Below, piece after piece: positions 44,374 to 52,999 of a DNA stretch of 64,000 nt. The position numbers were made by a program, and so were the translations under genes. The stretch is taken from positions 2,604,001 to 2,668,000 of the forward strand of contig NZ_CP151637.1 in assembly GCF_038397755.1 (NCBI RefSeq). The letters are read 5' to 3'. This DNA comes from Microbacterium sp. LWH7-1.2. Lineage in GTDB: Bacteria; Actinomycetota; Actinomycetes; Actinomycetales; Microbacteriaceae. A model generated the notes under the pieces. That model ran no database searches, was not told the DNA's origin, and worked only from the letters and a program-made list of their open reading frames with translations. The first letter of the stretch is position 1. Every line of letters begins with the position of its first letter.

Positions 44374-44475
44374 ACGCGTTTCGACTTCGGGCGCTAGAGC
44401 GCCCTACGCTCAACGACCGGTGGATCTCCCCGCTCGTTGAGCGAGCGAGGGACGAGCGAGTCGAAACGCCCCGGA
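44374..44475. repeat. Family B composite inverted repeat
   Basis: Two copies of the repeat in opposite directions: GCGTTTCGACTTCGGGCGC..CTCAACGACCGG, then CGCTCGTTGAGCGAGCGAGG..CGAGTCGAAACGCCCC. They can fold into one long hairpin. The left arm includes GGGCGC-TAGA-GCGCCC. It follows kynureninase and may end its transcript. Confidence 0.75.
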
Positions 44476-44559
44476 CCGACGAGCAACCCGCAACCCGATC
44501 CAACGCCGTCGTCGTCCACAGGCGACCAGCGCGGGCGGGCGCTGACCTACACTGGCGCG

Positions 44560-46038
44560 ATGAGCAATGACGCTCCGCCGGCGACGGGGGTTCCGGCATC
44601 CGTCTCCTTCGCCCGGCTCTCCCGCGGCACCATCGCGCGTTACGCGACGGGGTCGCTCGGCACGGGCGGGTTCGCGACGCTGCCCGGACTGGTGCTGACC
44701 TACTACCTCACGGACTCGCTCGGTGTGGCGGCGCTCGCGGCCGGCGCCGTCATCACGGTCGCGAAGGTGTGGGACGTCGTCATCGATCCGGTCATCGGCG
44801 CGCTCACCGACCGCGACCTCGCCCGCCATGGCAGCCGCCGGCGCCTGATGCTGATCGGAGCGCTCGGGCTGCCGGTGCTGTTCGCGCTGACGTTCGCGGT
44901 GCCCCCGTCGCTCGGGCCGGTGGTCGCGGGCATCTGGGTGCTTCTCACGTTCACCATGACGGCGACGGCGTTCAGCCTCTTCCAGGTGCCGTACATCGCG
45001 CTTCCCGCCGAGCTCACGCCGCGCTACGACGAACGCACGCGCCTGCTGACCTGGCGCGTGGTCGTGCTGACCCTCGCGATCCTGCTGTTCGGCGCCGGTG
45101 GTCCGGCGCTCCGCCGGCTGTCCGACGACCCGTTCGTCCAGTACCTCGTGATGGGCGCGGTCTGCGGCGTCGTGATCGGTATCGGGATGCTGGTTGCCAC
45201 GGGCGTCGCCGGGCGCGCAGCATCCGTCCCCCCGCCGCCGATCCGCGAGAGTACAGCTGGTGGACGAGAGGTAGGGAACGAACCGACATCTCGGCGACCG
45301 GCTGTACTCTCGCGGCAGGGGCAGGCTGCGGATGCCGCGGCCGCGGGGATCCGGGAGCACTTCGCGGACGGAATCGCAGCGCTCAGGCGCAGCCGGCCGT
45401 TCCGGATGCTTCTGGCGACCTTCGTCCTGCAGGCCCTCGCGACGGGGCTCATGCTCGCGGGGGCGCAGTACGTCGCGACGTGGGTGCTGCACTCGCAGGC
45501 CGCGGTCGAGCTGCTGTTCGTCGCGCTCATCGCGCCGGCGCTGCTCGCCGCGCCGGCGTGGGGCGTGGTCGCGCGGCGGATCGGCAAGGAGCGCACCTTC
45601 ACGATCGCGAGCGTCGTGTTCGCGATCGCGGCGCTGTCGATCCTCGGCATGCTGTGGGTGCCGGGCGACTGGATCTACGTGCCGGTCGGTGTCGCCGGCA
45701 TCGCGTACGCGGGCATGCAGTCCCTGCCGATGGCGATGCTGCCCGACGTGATCTCGCACGACGAGCGCACCCACGGTCCGGGGCGGGCAGGGTCGTTCAG
45801 CGGCGTGTGGACCGCCGGCGAGACGGTGGGCTTCGCGCTCGGGGCGACGACGCTGGCGGTGATCCTGGCGATCACGGGCTACGTCTCGTCGACGGGAACA
45901 CAGGTCGTGCAACAGCCGGATGCCGCGATCACGGGCATCGTCGTGAGCTTCAGCCTCGCGCCGGCGGTGCTCATCGCCCTGAGCCTGGTCACCCTCGCCC
46001 GGTACCCGCTGCGTCGCGCCGACATCGACCACGACTGA
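44560..46038 (+). CDS. MFS transporter, GPH-like cation symporter
   Basis: 492 residues from ATG 44560; twelve-helix layout. The VWDVVIDPVIGALTDR and RHGSRRRLMLIGALGLPV segments are typical of the glycoside-pentoside-hexuronide (GPH) symporter family, and GMQSLPMAMLPDVISHDE lies in the second half. The cytoplasmic loop after helix 6 (about residues 228-254) is encoded by a palindromic repeat (45243-45315) and reads as foreign, charged sequence. Substrate unknown; its place after the kynurenine operon is not informative, because a repeat element separates them. Confidence 0.88.
   Translation: MSNDAPPATGVPASVSFARLSRGTIARYATGSLGTGGFATLPGLVLTYYLTDSLGVAALAAGAVITVAKVWDVVIDPVIGALTDRDLARHGSRRRLMLIGALGLPVLFALTFAVPPSLGPVVAGIWVLLTFTMTATAFSLFQVPYIALPAELTPRYDERTRLLTWRVVVLTLAILLFGAGGPALRRLSDDPFVQYLVMGAVCGVVIGIGMLVATGVAGRAASVPPPPIRESTAGGREVGNEPTSRRPAVLSRQGQAADAAAAGIREHFADGIAALRRSRPFRMLLATFVLQALATGLMLAGAQYVATWVLHSQAAVELLFVALIAPALLAAPAWGVVARRIGKERTFTIASVVFAIAALSILGMLWVPGDWIYVPVGVAGIAYAGMQSLPMAMLPDVISHDERTHGPGRAGSFSGVWTAGETVGFALGATTLAVILAITGYVSSTGTQVVQQPDAAITGIVVSFSLAPAVLIALSLVTLARYPLRRADIDHD
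45243..45315 (+). repeat. Family C inverted-repeat element, in frame inside the MFS gene
   Basis: Perfect 15-bp terminal inverted repeats CCGCGAGAGTACAGC (45243-45257) and GCTGTACTCTCGCGG (45301-45315) flank a 43-bp core with a smaller CGAGA/TCTCG repeat. Total 73 bp. It reads through in frame within a cytoplasmic loop. Looks like a miniature inverted-repeat element; no target duplication was identified. Confidence 0.7.
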
Positions 46039-46094
46039 CGGCGGAACGGCGCCCGGCGTGTCACCCACGGCCTCCGATTCCGTGCACCCCACCT

Positions 46095-46144
46095 TGACAT
46101 CGGGTCGCACGAACGCTGACATCGAGTGCCGGGCGGGGTGACAT
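46095..46144 (+). promoter_or_regulatory. Three TGACAT boxes at 22-bp spacing
   Basis: TGACAT occurs at 46095, 46117 and 46139, exactly two helical turns apart. The first two extend to TGACATCG. The first lies in TTGACA, a perfect -35 hexamer with TGACAT 17 bp further on. They sit 64 bp and more before the ALDH start and suggest a same-face protein-binding array or promoter. Confidence 0.55.
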
Positions 46145-46207
46145 AGGATGCCCCGAGACACACTCGTCCGAGCCGGGTTCCGGGACGCGAGTTCGAAGGA
46201 GAGCAGC

Positions 46208-47998
46208 ATGGCACCCACGTCGTCGCCCTCGGCGAAGGCCGCCGCGAAGCCACGCGCGAAGAAGTCCGCTTCCCACGACGCGGCGCCTGCCCTCCCCGCC
46301 GACGAACGCTCGGCCCTCGACGCCGACATCGATCGGCTCGAAGCCGGCGCGAAGGTGTGGGTCGCGCTCACCCTCGACCAGCGGGCGCGCCTGCTCGGCC
46401 GCCTCCGCGACGCGGTCGGCGCCGTGGCCGAGGAGTGGGTGGACGCCGCGACGATGTCGAAGGGCCTGACGCCTGGGCATCCGTTGTCGGGAGAGGAATG
46501 GCTCGGCGGACCCTATGCCGTCATCGGACTGCTCGACGCGCTGCGCGAGACGCTCGAGGCGCTCGCGAACGGCCGGAGCCCCCTCGACGGCGTCACGCTC
46601 GACGAGGCACCGGGCGGGCGTCTGCGGGCGCGCACCTTCCCTCTCAACGGCACCGAGAAGTTCCTGTTGTCGGGCTTCACCGGCGAGGTGTGGTTCGAGC
46701 CGGGGGTCTCCGCGGTCGAGGCGACGCGCGCGGCGGGCCTGGCCCAGCTGACGCCGACCCGGTCCGGCGGTGTCGGCCTCGTGCTGGGTGCGGGAAACGT
46801 CACCTCGATCCCCGTCGCCGATGTGCTGTACGAGCTGTTCGCGCACAACCGCGTCGCGCTCCTCAAGGTCAACCCGACGCAGGACGCCCTCGTCCCGGTG
46901 TTCGAGCGCGCGCTCGCCCCGCTGATCGAACCCGGCTTCGCGCGCATCGTGCGCGGTGGTGCCGCGACCGGCGCGTACCTCACGTCGCACCCGCGCTTCG
47001 CCCACGTGCACATCACGGGCTCGGCGGTCACGTTCGACGCGATCGTGTGGGGAACGGGAACGGATGCTGCGACCGCACGCGAGTCCGGAACCCCGAAGCT
47101 TCAGGTGCCCATCACCGCGGAGCTCGGCGGCGTCTCGCCGATCATCGTGGTGCCGGGCCGCTGGACGGCAGCGGACCTGAAGTACCAGGCCGAGCATGTC
47201 GCGACGATGCGCCTCGTGAACGCCGGACACAACTGCATCGCGGGCCAGGTCGTGATCGTGAGCTCCGACTGGCCCCAGCGCGAGGAGTTCCTGCGTGAAC
47301 TGCACGCCGCGTACGCCGCCGCCCCTGGGCGCCCGGTCTGGTATCCCCGGGCCGACGAGCGGCTGGAGGCCGCAGCATCCGCCTATCCTGACGCCGTCTG
47401 GAGTGCCGACCGCACACGCGCGATCGTCGAGGTCGGCGCGGGTGAGGGCGCCGACCCCGTCGAGACGATCGAGTACTTCGCACCCATTCTCGGGGTCGTC
47501 GAGGTAGGCGGCACCGGTCAGGAGTTCCTCGACCGGGCGGTGGCCCACGCCAACGACAAGCTCACCGGCACGCTCGGCGCGAACGTCATCATCGACCCGG
47601 TCACCGAGCGGGCGCTCGGCGACGGGTTCGAGCGCGCGATGGCCGACCTCCGCTTCGGCGACATCGCGATCAACACGTGGACGGCCTTCAACTTCCTCAC
47701 GGCGCGCCTCACGTGGGGCGGCTTCCCGGGGGCGACCCTCGCCGACGTGTCGAGCGGCATCGGCGTCGTGCACAACGCGCTGCTGCTCGACCGCGTCGAG
47801 CGGTCGGTCGCGCGCGGCCCGTTCCGTCCCTTCCCGCGGTCGGTCGGCAAGGGCGGCGTGTTCACGATCCTGCCGACGCCGCCGTGGTTCCTGAGCTCGC
47901 GCACCGGCGCCGAGGTCAGCGCCGGACTGACGAAGTACCTCATCGACGGCAAGCTGCCCGGGCTCGTGAAGACGCTGACGAAGGCCATGCAGGCGTGA
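46208..47998 (+). CDS. Aldehyde dehydrogenase superfamily protein
   Basis: 596 residues from ATG 46208 (GGAGAG upstream), about 100 longer than usual because of an Ala/Lys-rich N-terminal extension and a longer first domain. Catalytic Cys343 in NAGHNCIAGQ and general-base Glu305 in TAELGGVSP are present, as are the cofactor-domain stretches GLVLGAGNVTSIPVADVLYE and HITGSAVTFDAIVWG. Oxidises an aldehyde to an acid with NAD(P)+. Coupled by a GTGA overlap to a GMC oxidoreductase that likely makes the aldehyde from an alcohol. Probable start after the TGACAT box array. Substrate unknown. Confidence 0.88.
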   Translation: MAPTSSPSAKAAAKPRAKKSASHDAAPALPADERSALDADIDRLEAGAKVWVALTLDQRARLLGRLRDAVGAVAEEWVDAATMSKGLTPGHPLSGEEWLGGPYAVIGLLDALRETLEALANGRSPLDGVTLDEAPGGRLRARTFPLNGTEKFLLSGFTGEVWFEPGVSAVEATRAAGLAQLTPTRSGGVGLVLGAGNVTSIPVADVLYELFAHNRVALLKVNPTQDALVPVFERALAPLIEPGFARIVRGGAATGAYLTSHPRFAHVHITGSAVTFDAIVWGTGTDAATARESGTPKLQVPITAELGGVSPIIVVPGRWTAADLKYQAEHVATMRLVNAGHNCIAGQVVIVSSDWPQREEFLRELHAAYAAAPGRPVWYPRADERLEAAASAYPDAVWSADRTRAIVEVGAGEGADPVETIEYFAPILGVVEVGGTGQEFLDRAVAHANDKLTGTLGANVIIDPVTERALGDGFERAMADLRFGDIAINTWTAFNFLTARLTWGGFPGATLADVSSGIGVVHNALLLDRVERSVARGPFRPFPRSVGKGGVFTILPTPPWFLSSRTGAEVSAGLTKYLIDGKLPGLVKTLTKAMQA

Positions 47999-49641
47999 CC
48001 GCCGAGTTCGGCGGCGATGGCCTCGAGGCCGACTACGTCGTCGTCGGCGCGGGCTCGGCGGGTGCGGCACTTGCGGCGCGACTGAGCGAAGACGCGAACG
48101 TCTCGGTGCTGCTGCTCGAGGCGGGTGGGCCCGACAAGGCGCTCGAACTGCACGTGCCGGCCGCCTTCTCGAAGCTGTTCCGCGGCGCGTACGACTGGAA
48201 CTACGACACCGTGCCGCAGCCGCGCCTCGAAGGCCGCACGGTCTACTGGCCGCGCGGCAAGACGCTGGGCGGGTCGTCGTCGCTCAACGCCCTGATGTGG
48301 ATTCGCGGCTTCGCCGCCGATTACGACGAGTGGGCGGATGCTGCGGGCCCGACCTGGTCGTGGGACGCCCTGGTCCCCTACTTCCGGCGGGTGGAGCGCA
48401 CGTCCGACCCGGTCGACCCGACGCAGGGCGTCCACGGCCCGCAGTCGGTCGAGCACCAGCGGGACCCCCGGCCGCACACCGCCGCGTTCCTGGCGGCGGC
48501 GCGGGAGGCGGGGCATCCGCTGACTCCGCCGAATCTGCCGACGGGACAGGGATTCTCGCAGACGATGGTGAGTCAGCGCCGCGGTGCCCGTGCCTCGACC
48601 GCTGATGCGTACCTGCGGCCGGCGAAGAAGCGGCGCAACCTGCGCGTCCTGACCCAGGCGCTCGCCCGGCGCGTGACGTTCGCCGTCGACAGCGAAGGGT
48701 CGCAGCCCCGCGCGACCGGCGTGTACGTCGAGATCGACGGAATCACCCGTCATGTGCGGGCGCGTCGCGAGGTCGTGCTGTCGGGAGGGGCCGTCAACAC
48801 CCCGCAGCTGCTCATGTTGAGCGGCATCGGCCCGGCGGACCACCTCGCTGAACGCGGCATCGAGGTCGTGGTCGATGCGCCCGGCGTCGGCGCCAACCTG
48901 CAGGACCACCTCGTCGCCGGACTCGCTCCTGCGGCGCACGGCGGCACGCTCTACGACGCGACGAAGCCCGCCGAGCTGGTCAAGTACCTGGCCACGCGCA
49001 AGGGGATGCTGACGTCCAACGCGGCCGAGGCGTACGGGTTCGTACGCACCTCCGTCGCCGATGCCGTCGGCGTGCCCGAGGGTCTCCCCGACATCGAGAT
49101 CATCTTCGTGCCCGGTCCCTACATCGGCGAGGGCCTCGTTCCGATGCCCGCGCACGGTCTCACGGTCGCCGCGATCCTGCTCCGGCCCCTCAGCCGTGGC
49201 ACGATCCGTCTCGCGTCATCGAACCCCGCCGAGGCGCCGCTCATCGACCCCGCCTACCTCTCCGACGCCGACGACGTCGACGCCGCGACGCTGCGCGCCG
49301 GCATCGCCGAGTGCGAGCGCCTCATCGACACCGAGGCACTGCAGGCGATCACGACCGGCGGGTGGGTGGTCCCCGAGCACGGCGAGCGCATGACGCCGGC
49401 CGAACGCGCCGAGCTGTCGCTCCGCCGCTACTCTCACACGCTCTACCACCCCGTCGGCACGGCACGGATGGGAACGGATGCCGCATCCGTCGTCGACCCC
49501 GACCTCCGCGTGCGCGGGGTCAGCGGCCTGCGCGTGGCCGACGCATCCGTCATGCCCACGGTCATCCGCGGCCACACGAACGCCCCCGCGATCGTGATCG
49601 GCGAGGTCGCCGCCGATCTCATCCTCGGCCGCCGCGTCTGA
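47995..49641 (+). CDS. GMC family oxidoreductase (choline dehydrogenase-like)
   Basis: 548 residues from the GTG at 47995, which overlaps the ALDH stop (GTGA). FAD-binding VVVGAGSAGAALAARLSE near the N-terminus, WPRGKTLGGSSSLNALMWIRG (GMC signature 1), EVVLSGGAVNTPQLLMLSGIG (signature 2), and the catalytic His485 in YHPVGTARMG with Asn529 in RGHTNAPA. Oxidises an alcohol using FAD; the next step would be the adjacent ALDH, as in BetA/BetB. The choline name is only a family label here. It ends ahead of repeat A and a terminator. Confidence 0.92.
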   Translation: MTAEFGGDGLEADYVVVGAGSAGAALAARLSEDANVSVLLLEAGGPDKALELHVPAAFSKLFRGAYDWNYDTVPQPRLEGRTVYWPRGKTLGGSSSLNALMWIRGFAADYDEWADAAGPTWSWDALVPYFRRVERTSDPVDPTQGVHGPQSVEHQRDPRPHTAAFLAAAREAGHPLTPPNLPTGQGFSQTMVSQRRGARASTADAYLRPAKKRRNLRVLTQALARRVTFAVDSEGSQPRATGVYVEIDGITRHVRARREVVLSGGAVNTPQLLMLSGIGPADHLAERGIEVVVDAPGVGANLQDHLVAGLAPAAHGGTLYDATKPAELVKYLATRKGMLTSNAAEAYGFVRTSVADAVGVPEGLPDIEIIFVPGPYIGEGLVPMPAHGLTVAAILLRPLSRGTIRLASSNPAEAPLIDPAYLSDADDVDAATLRAGIAECERLIDTEALQAITTGGWVVPEHGERMTPAERAELSLRRYSHTLYHPVGTARMGTDAASVVDPDLRVRGVSGLRVADASVMPTVIRGHTNAPAIVIGEVAADLILGRRV

Positions 49642-49728
49642 CCCTTTCTCGAGGTCGGGCCTGCCGCGCCTACTGTTCCTGCGAGCCCGGCTCGCAGCAT
49701 CCGTCCGCGCCACCGCCCCCTTCCACGG

Positions 49729-49798
49729 GGTTTGGGGCGCATGCCGTACGTTCGGGGCGCACGCCGCGCGCCCCGTACGTGCGCGACGCGCCCCAACC
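49729..49798. repeat. Family A palindromic repeat, intergenic
   Basis: GGTTTGGGGCGC...ACGTTCGGGGCGC, then GCGCGCCCCGTACGT..GACGCGCCCCAACC. The two arms mirror each other as in the copy at 6696-6767. It lies between the GMC oxidoreductase and the terminator of the helicase. Confidence 0.7.
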
Positions 49799-49813
49799 TG
49801 TGCACACAGGCGA

Positions 49814-49847
49814 AACCCCTCCGCCCTGGGTGAGGGCGGAGGGGGTT
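49814..49847. terminator. Strong terminator hairpin for helicase and/or GMC gene
   Basis: AACCCCTCCGCCCT (49814-49827) pairs with AGGGCGGAGGGGGTT (49833-49847), loop GGGTG, one extra G. It lies between the convergent GMC oxidoreductase and helicase stops, ending 18 bp from the helicase stop. The GGTT/AACC ends give only a short T-run. Confidence 0.7.
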
Positions 49848-49865
49848 CGTGGTCGAGCTGGGGGG

Positions 49866-51437
49866 TCAGCGGCCGCCGCGGCGGTTGGTGCCGTTGGGGC
49901 GGACCACCGAGCCGACCATGAGCTTGCCGGTGCCGCCGGACGAGGCGCGACGGCCCGGGGTGCGGGGGTTGCCGGCGGGCTGGGCCGAACGCGAGTGGCC
50001 CGCGCTCTGGTCGTGGCGCTGGTGCGAGGCCTTGTCGTGCGTGGTGGCGGCGTCGCGGCGCTGACCGCCCGCAGCCTGCTGCCGGCCGGCGCCCTGGGCG
50101 GAGCCGCCCTGGGCCGAGCCGCGACGGCGACGGCCGCCGCCGGAGCGGCCGGCGGTGGCGGCATCCGTCTCGCGCGCCTCGCGCGCGGCGCGCTTGCGCT
50201 GCGCGTTCGCACCCTGGCTGGTGCCGCGCGGGGTCTCGGCGACCGGGACGGGCTTCACGTACGGGGCGACCTGGCCGACGAGCTCGACGACCTCAGGCGA
50301 GGTCCCGGTGACGGCGACCGGCTCGACCGAGATGGCGGCCTTGCGCAGCAGCTGCGAGACGTCGCGCTTCTGCTCGGGGAGGACGAGCGTGACCACGGCA
50401 CCCTCCGCGCCCGCGCGCGCCGTGCGGCCCGAGCGGTGCAGGTACGCCTTGTGCTCCATCGGCGGGTCGACGTGGATGACGAGCTCGACGTCGTCGACGT
50501 GAACGCCGCGGGCCGCGACATCCGTCGCCACGAGCACCTTGACGGCGCCCGACGAGAACTCCGCGAGGTTGCGGTCGCGGGCGGCCTGCGACAGGTTGCC
50601 GTGCAGGTCGACGGCAGGGATGCCCTGGCCGGTGAGCTGCTTGGCGAGCTTCTTGGCCTGGTGCTTGGTGCGCATGAACAGGATGCGGCGACCTGTTCCC
50701 GACGCGAGGGCCTTGACGACGTCCTTCTTGGCGTCGGCGTCGGCGAGCGTGAAGACGTGGTGCGTCATCGCGGCGACAGGCGAGTGCGCCTCGTCGACGG
50801 AGTGCAGCACCTCGTTCTGCAGGAAGCGGTTCACGAGCTTGTCGACCCCGTTGTCGAGGGTCGCGCTGAAGAGCAGGCGCTGGCCACCGGACGGCGTCGC
50901 GTTGAGGATGCGCGTGACGCCCGGCAGGAAGCCGAGGTCGGCCATGTGGTCGGCCTCGTCGATGACGGTGATCTCCACGGCGTCGAGGTGCACGAAGCCC
51001 TGCTTCATGAGGTCCTCGAGGCGGCCCGGGCACGCCACGACGATGTCGACGCCGGCGTTGAGGGCGTTCACCTGACGGTTCTGGTTCACGCCGCCGAAGA
51101 TCGTCGTGGTGGTGAGGCCGTAGGCCTTCGCGAGGGGAGCGAGGGTCGCATCGATCTGGGTCGCGAGCTCGCGCGTCGGCGCGAGCACGAGGCCGAGGGG
51201 ACGGCCCTTGCGGCGGTTTCCGCCGGCGAGCTTGCCCCCGAGGCGCGCTGCCATCGGGATCGAGAAGGCGAGGGTCTTGCCCGAGCCGGTCTTGCCACGG
51301 CCCAGCACGTCGCGGCCGGCGAGCGTATCGGGAAGCGTGTCGACCTGGATCGGGAACGCGGTGGTCTTGCCGCTCGCGGCGAGCACGTCGACAAGGGGCT
51401 GCGGCACGCCGAGCGCGCCGAAGGAGGTTTCGGTCAT
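49866..51437 (-). CDS. DEAD-box RNA helicase
   Basis: 523 residues. Q-motif FPIQVDTLPDTL, motif I GKTGSGKT, Ia PTRELATQI, motif II DEADHM, motif III SATL, and in domain 2 VATDVAARGVHVDDVELVIH and HRSGRTARAG. Unwinds RNA, probably in ribosome assembly or mRNA turnover. The C-terminal tail (about 400-523) is Gly/Arg/Gln/Ser-rich and disordered (GRSGGGRRRRGSAQGG), typical of actinobacterial cold-type helicases and likely RNA-binding. Starts at ATG 51437. The 284 bp upstream hold its promoter and a family B repeat. Confidence 0.93.
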   Translation of the reverse strand: MTETSFGALGVPQPLVDVLAASGKTTAFPIQVDTLPDTLAGRDVLGRGKTGSGKTLAFSIPMAARLGGKLAGGNRRKGRPLGLVLAPTRELATQIDATLAPLAKAYGLTTTTIFGGVNQNRQVNALNAGVDIVVACPGRLEDLMKQGFVHLDAVEITVIDEADHMADLGFLPGVTRILNATPSGGQRLLFSATLDNGVDKLVNRFLQNEVLHSVDEAHSPVAAMTHHVFTLADADAKKDVVKALASGTGRRILFMRTKHQAKKLAKQLTGQGIPAVDLHGNLSQAARDRNLAEFSSGAVKVLVATDVAARGVHVDDVELVIHVDPPMEHKAYLHRSGRTARAGAEGAVVTLVLPEQKRDVSQLLRKAAISVEPVAVTGTSPEVVELVGQVAPYVKPVPVAETPRGTSQGANAQRKRAAREARETDAATAGRSGGGRRRRGSAQGGSAQGAGRQQAAGGQRRDAATTHDKASHQRHDQSAGHSRSAQPAGNPRTPGRRASSGGTGKLMVGSVVRPNGTNRRGGR

Positions 51438-51651
51438 GAGGGGTGTTCTCCGGGCACGCGAGTGCCCTGTCGGTGGCCGGGGCGTATCTCGCCCGCGGGT
51501 CGCCGTACGAAAGATGTCAGCGCGGTTCTTCGGATCGGGGTCCGGATGCCGGCGAGGGAAGCGTTCTACGACGCGAGAAGCGCACGAAGCGCTGCAAGGA
51601 TTCCCACCCTACCAGGGGACGGCTGGGCGTTCCCCCGGCGGTGAGCGAGGT

Positions 51652-51702
51652 GTGCGCCGCGCTCAGGCGTTTCGACTCGCAAGCTCGCTCAACGACCGGG
51701 AA
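51652..51702. repeat. Family B dispersed repeat
   Basis: GTGCGCCGCGCTCAGGCGTT-TCGACTCGCAAGCTCGCTCA-ACGACCGGGAA. Nearly identical, over about 50 bp, to 56828-56878, including the GTGCGCCG-GCTCAGGCG flank. Its complement forms the end of the 41003-41190 array. Confidence 0.75.
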
Positions 51703-51721
51703 CAAGGTTCCGCGCCCTGGG

Positions 51722-52999
51722 TCAGAGGTCGGCGGTGTCCTTGCTCTTCTTCGACCGCTTGCGGACTCGCTCTCGGCGAAGTCCGGGCTCGGTGGACGAC
51801 GGGCCGGGGTCGGTCGCATCCTCGGCGTCGGCCTCGGTCTCGTCGGACGCCTCCGCGTCGGACTCCTCCTCGGGCTCCTCACTGGCCTCGGTCTCGTCGG
51901 ACGCCTCCGCGTCGGACTCCTCCTCGAGCTCCTCACTGGCCTCGGTCTCGTCGGACGCCTCCGCGCCGGACTCCTCCTCAGGCTCCTCACTGGCCTCGGG
52001 CTCCTCGGCGTCGGCGGGGTCCTCGAAGGGGGCCGCGAAGCGGTCGGTCGCGGCGCGCAGCGCAGACGCGATGCCCGGCTCGGACGCCGCGTGCGCAGCA
52101 TCCGGGATCATGACGAAGTCTGCCTCGGGCCAGGCGCGGTGCAGGTCCCACGCGGTCATGGCGGGGGTGCAGACGTCGTAGCGGCCTTGCACGATGACGG
52201 CCGGGATGCCGCGGATCCGCCCCACGTTCGCGATCAGCTGCTCGGGCTCGAACCAGCCGCCGTGCAGGAAGTAGTGGTTCTCGATGCGGGCGAACGCGAC
52301 GGCCGCGCGCGGCTCGGTCATCGCCTCGATGAGCTCGGGATCGGGCAGCAGCGTGAGGTTCGCGGCCTCCCAGCGCGACCACGCGACGGCGGCCGGCACG
52401 TGCACGTCCGGATCGGGGTCGGAGAGCCGGCGGTGGTACGCCTCCATGAGCTGCGAGCGCTCGAGGATCGGGATGGGGGCGATGAAGTCCTCCCACAGAT
52501 CCGGGACGATGGATGCTGCGCCCCCCTCGTAGAACCATTCCAGCTCGTGGCGGCGCAGGGTGAAGATGCCGCGCAGCACGATCTCGGTGACCGCCTGCGG
52601 GTGGGACTCGGCGTAGGCGAGGGCGAGCGCGCTCCCCCAAGAGCCGCCGAAGACCTGCCATCTCTCGATGCCGAGGTTCTTGCGCAGGAGCTCGATGTCG
52701 GCGACGAGGTGCCACGTGGTGTTGTGGCGCAGGTCGGCATCGGGCTCGCTCGCGTGCGGGGTGGAGCGTCCGCAGCCGCGCTGGTCGAGCAGGATGATGC
52801 GGTACCGCTCGGGGTCGAAGAAGCGGCGGTGCCAGGGCGACGTTCCGGCGCCCGGTCCGCCGTGGAGGAACACCACCGGCTTTCCCTCGGGGTTTCCGCT
52901 CTGCTCGTACGCGATGCGGTTGCCCTCGCCGGCGATGAGCGTGCCGGTGTCGTAGGGCTCGATGGGCGGATAGAGGATGTCGTCGAGGTGTTCGTTCAT
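51722..52999 (-). CDS. pip: Prolyl aminopeptidase with acidic repeat tail
   Basis: 425 residues from ATG 52999. The alpha/beta-hydrolase core (about 1-320) has the oxyanion HGGPG, DQRGCGRS, nucleophile GGSWG (Ser120), GRYDVCTP and DAAHAASEP for the acid and His. Removes N-terminal proline from peptides, cytoplasmic. Usual length is about 315-325; the extra 100 residues are an Asp/Glu/Ser/Ala-rich tail with three 18-residue repeats (EASEEPEEESDAEASDET) ending in a basic RRERVRKRSKKSKD stretch. The start overlaps the stop of the upstream metallopeptidase (ATGA), so the two are coupled. Confidence 0.92.
   Translation of the reverse strand: MNEHLDDILYPPIEPYDTGTLIAGEGNRIAYEQSGNPEGKPVVFLHGGPGAGTSPWHRRFFDPERYRIILLDQRGCGRSTPHASEPDADLRHNTTWHLVADIELLRKNLGIERWQVFGGSWGSALALAYAESHPQAVTEIVLRGIFTLRRHELEWFYEGGAASIVPDLWEDFIAPIPILERSQLMEAYHRRLSDPDPDVHVPAAVAWSRWEAANLTLLPDPELIEAMTEPRAAVAFARIENHYFLHGGWFEPEQLIANVGRIRGIPAVIVQGRYDVCTPAMTAWDLHRAWPEADFVMIPDAAHAASEPGIASALRAATDRFAAPFEDPADAEEPEASEEPEEESGAEASDETEASEELEEESDAEASDETEASEEPEEESDAEASDETEADAEDATDPGPSSTEPGLRRERVRKRSKKSKDTADL
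51831..51992. repeat. Three 54-bp tandem repeats inside pip
   Basis: Units at 51831, 51885 and 51939 are identical apart from about three substitutions, in phase with codons (18 residues each). They encode the acidic tail of the peptidase. Copy number is likely to vary between strains. Confidence 0.85.

Noticed and set aside
46061..46207. A minus-strand gene reading through the ALDH upstream region.
   Set aside because: The frame is a shadow of the ALDH gene; the region is better explained as promoter with TGACAT boxes.
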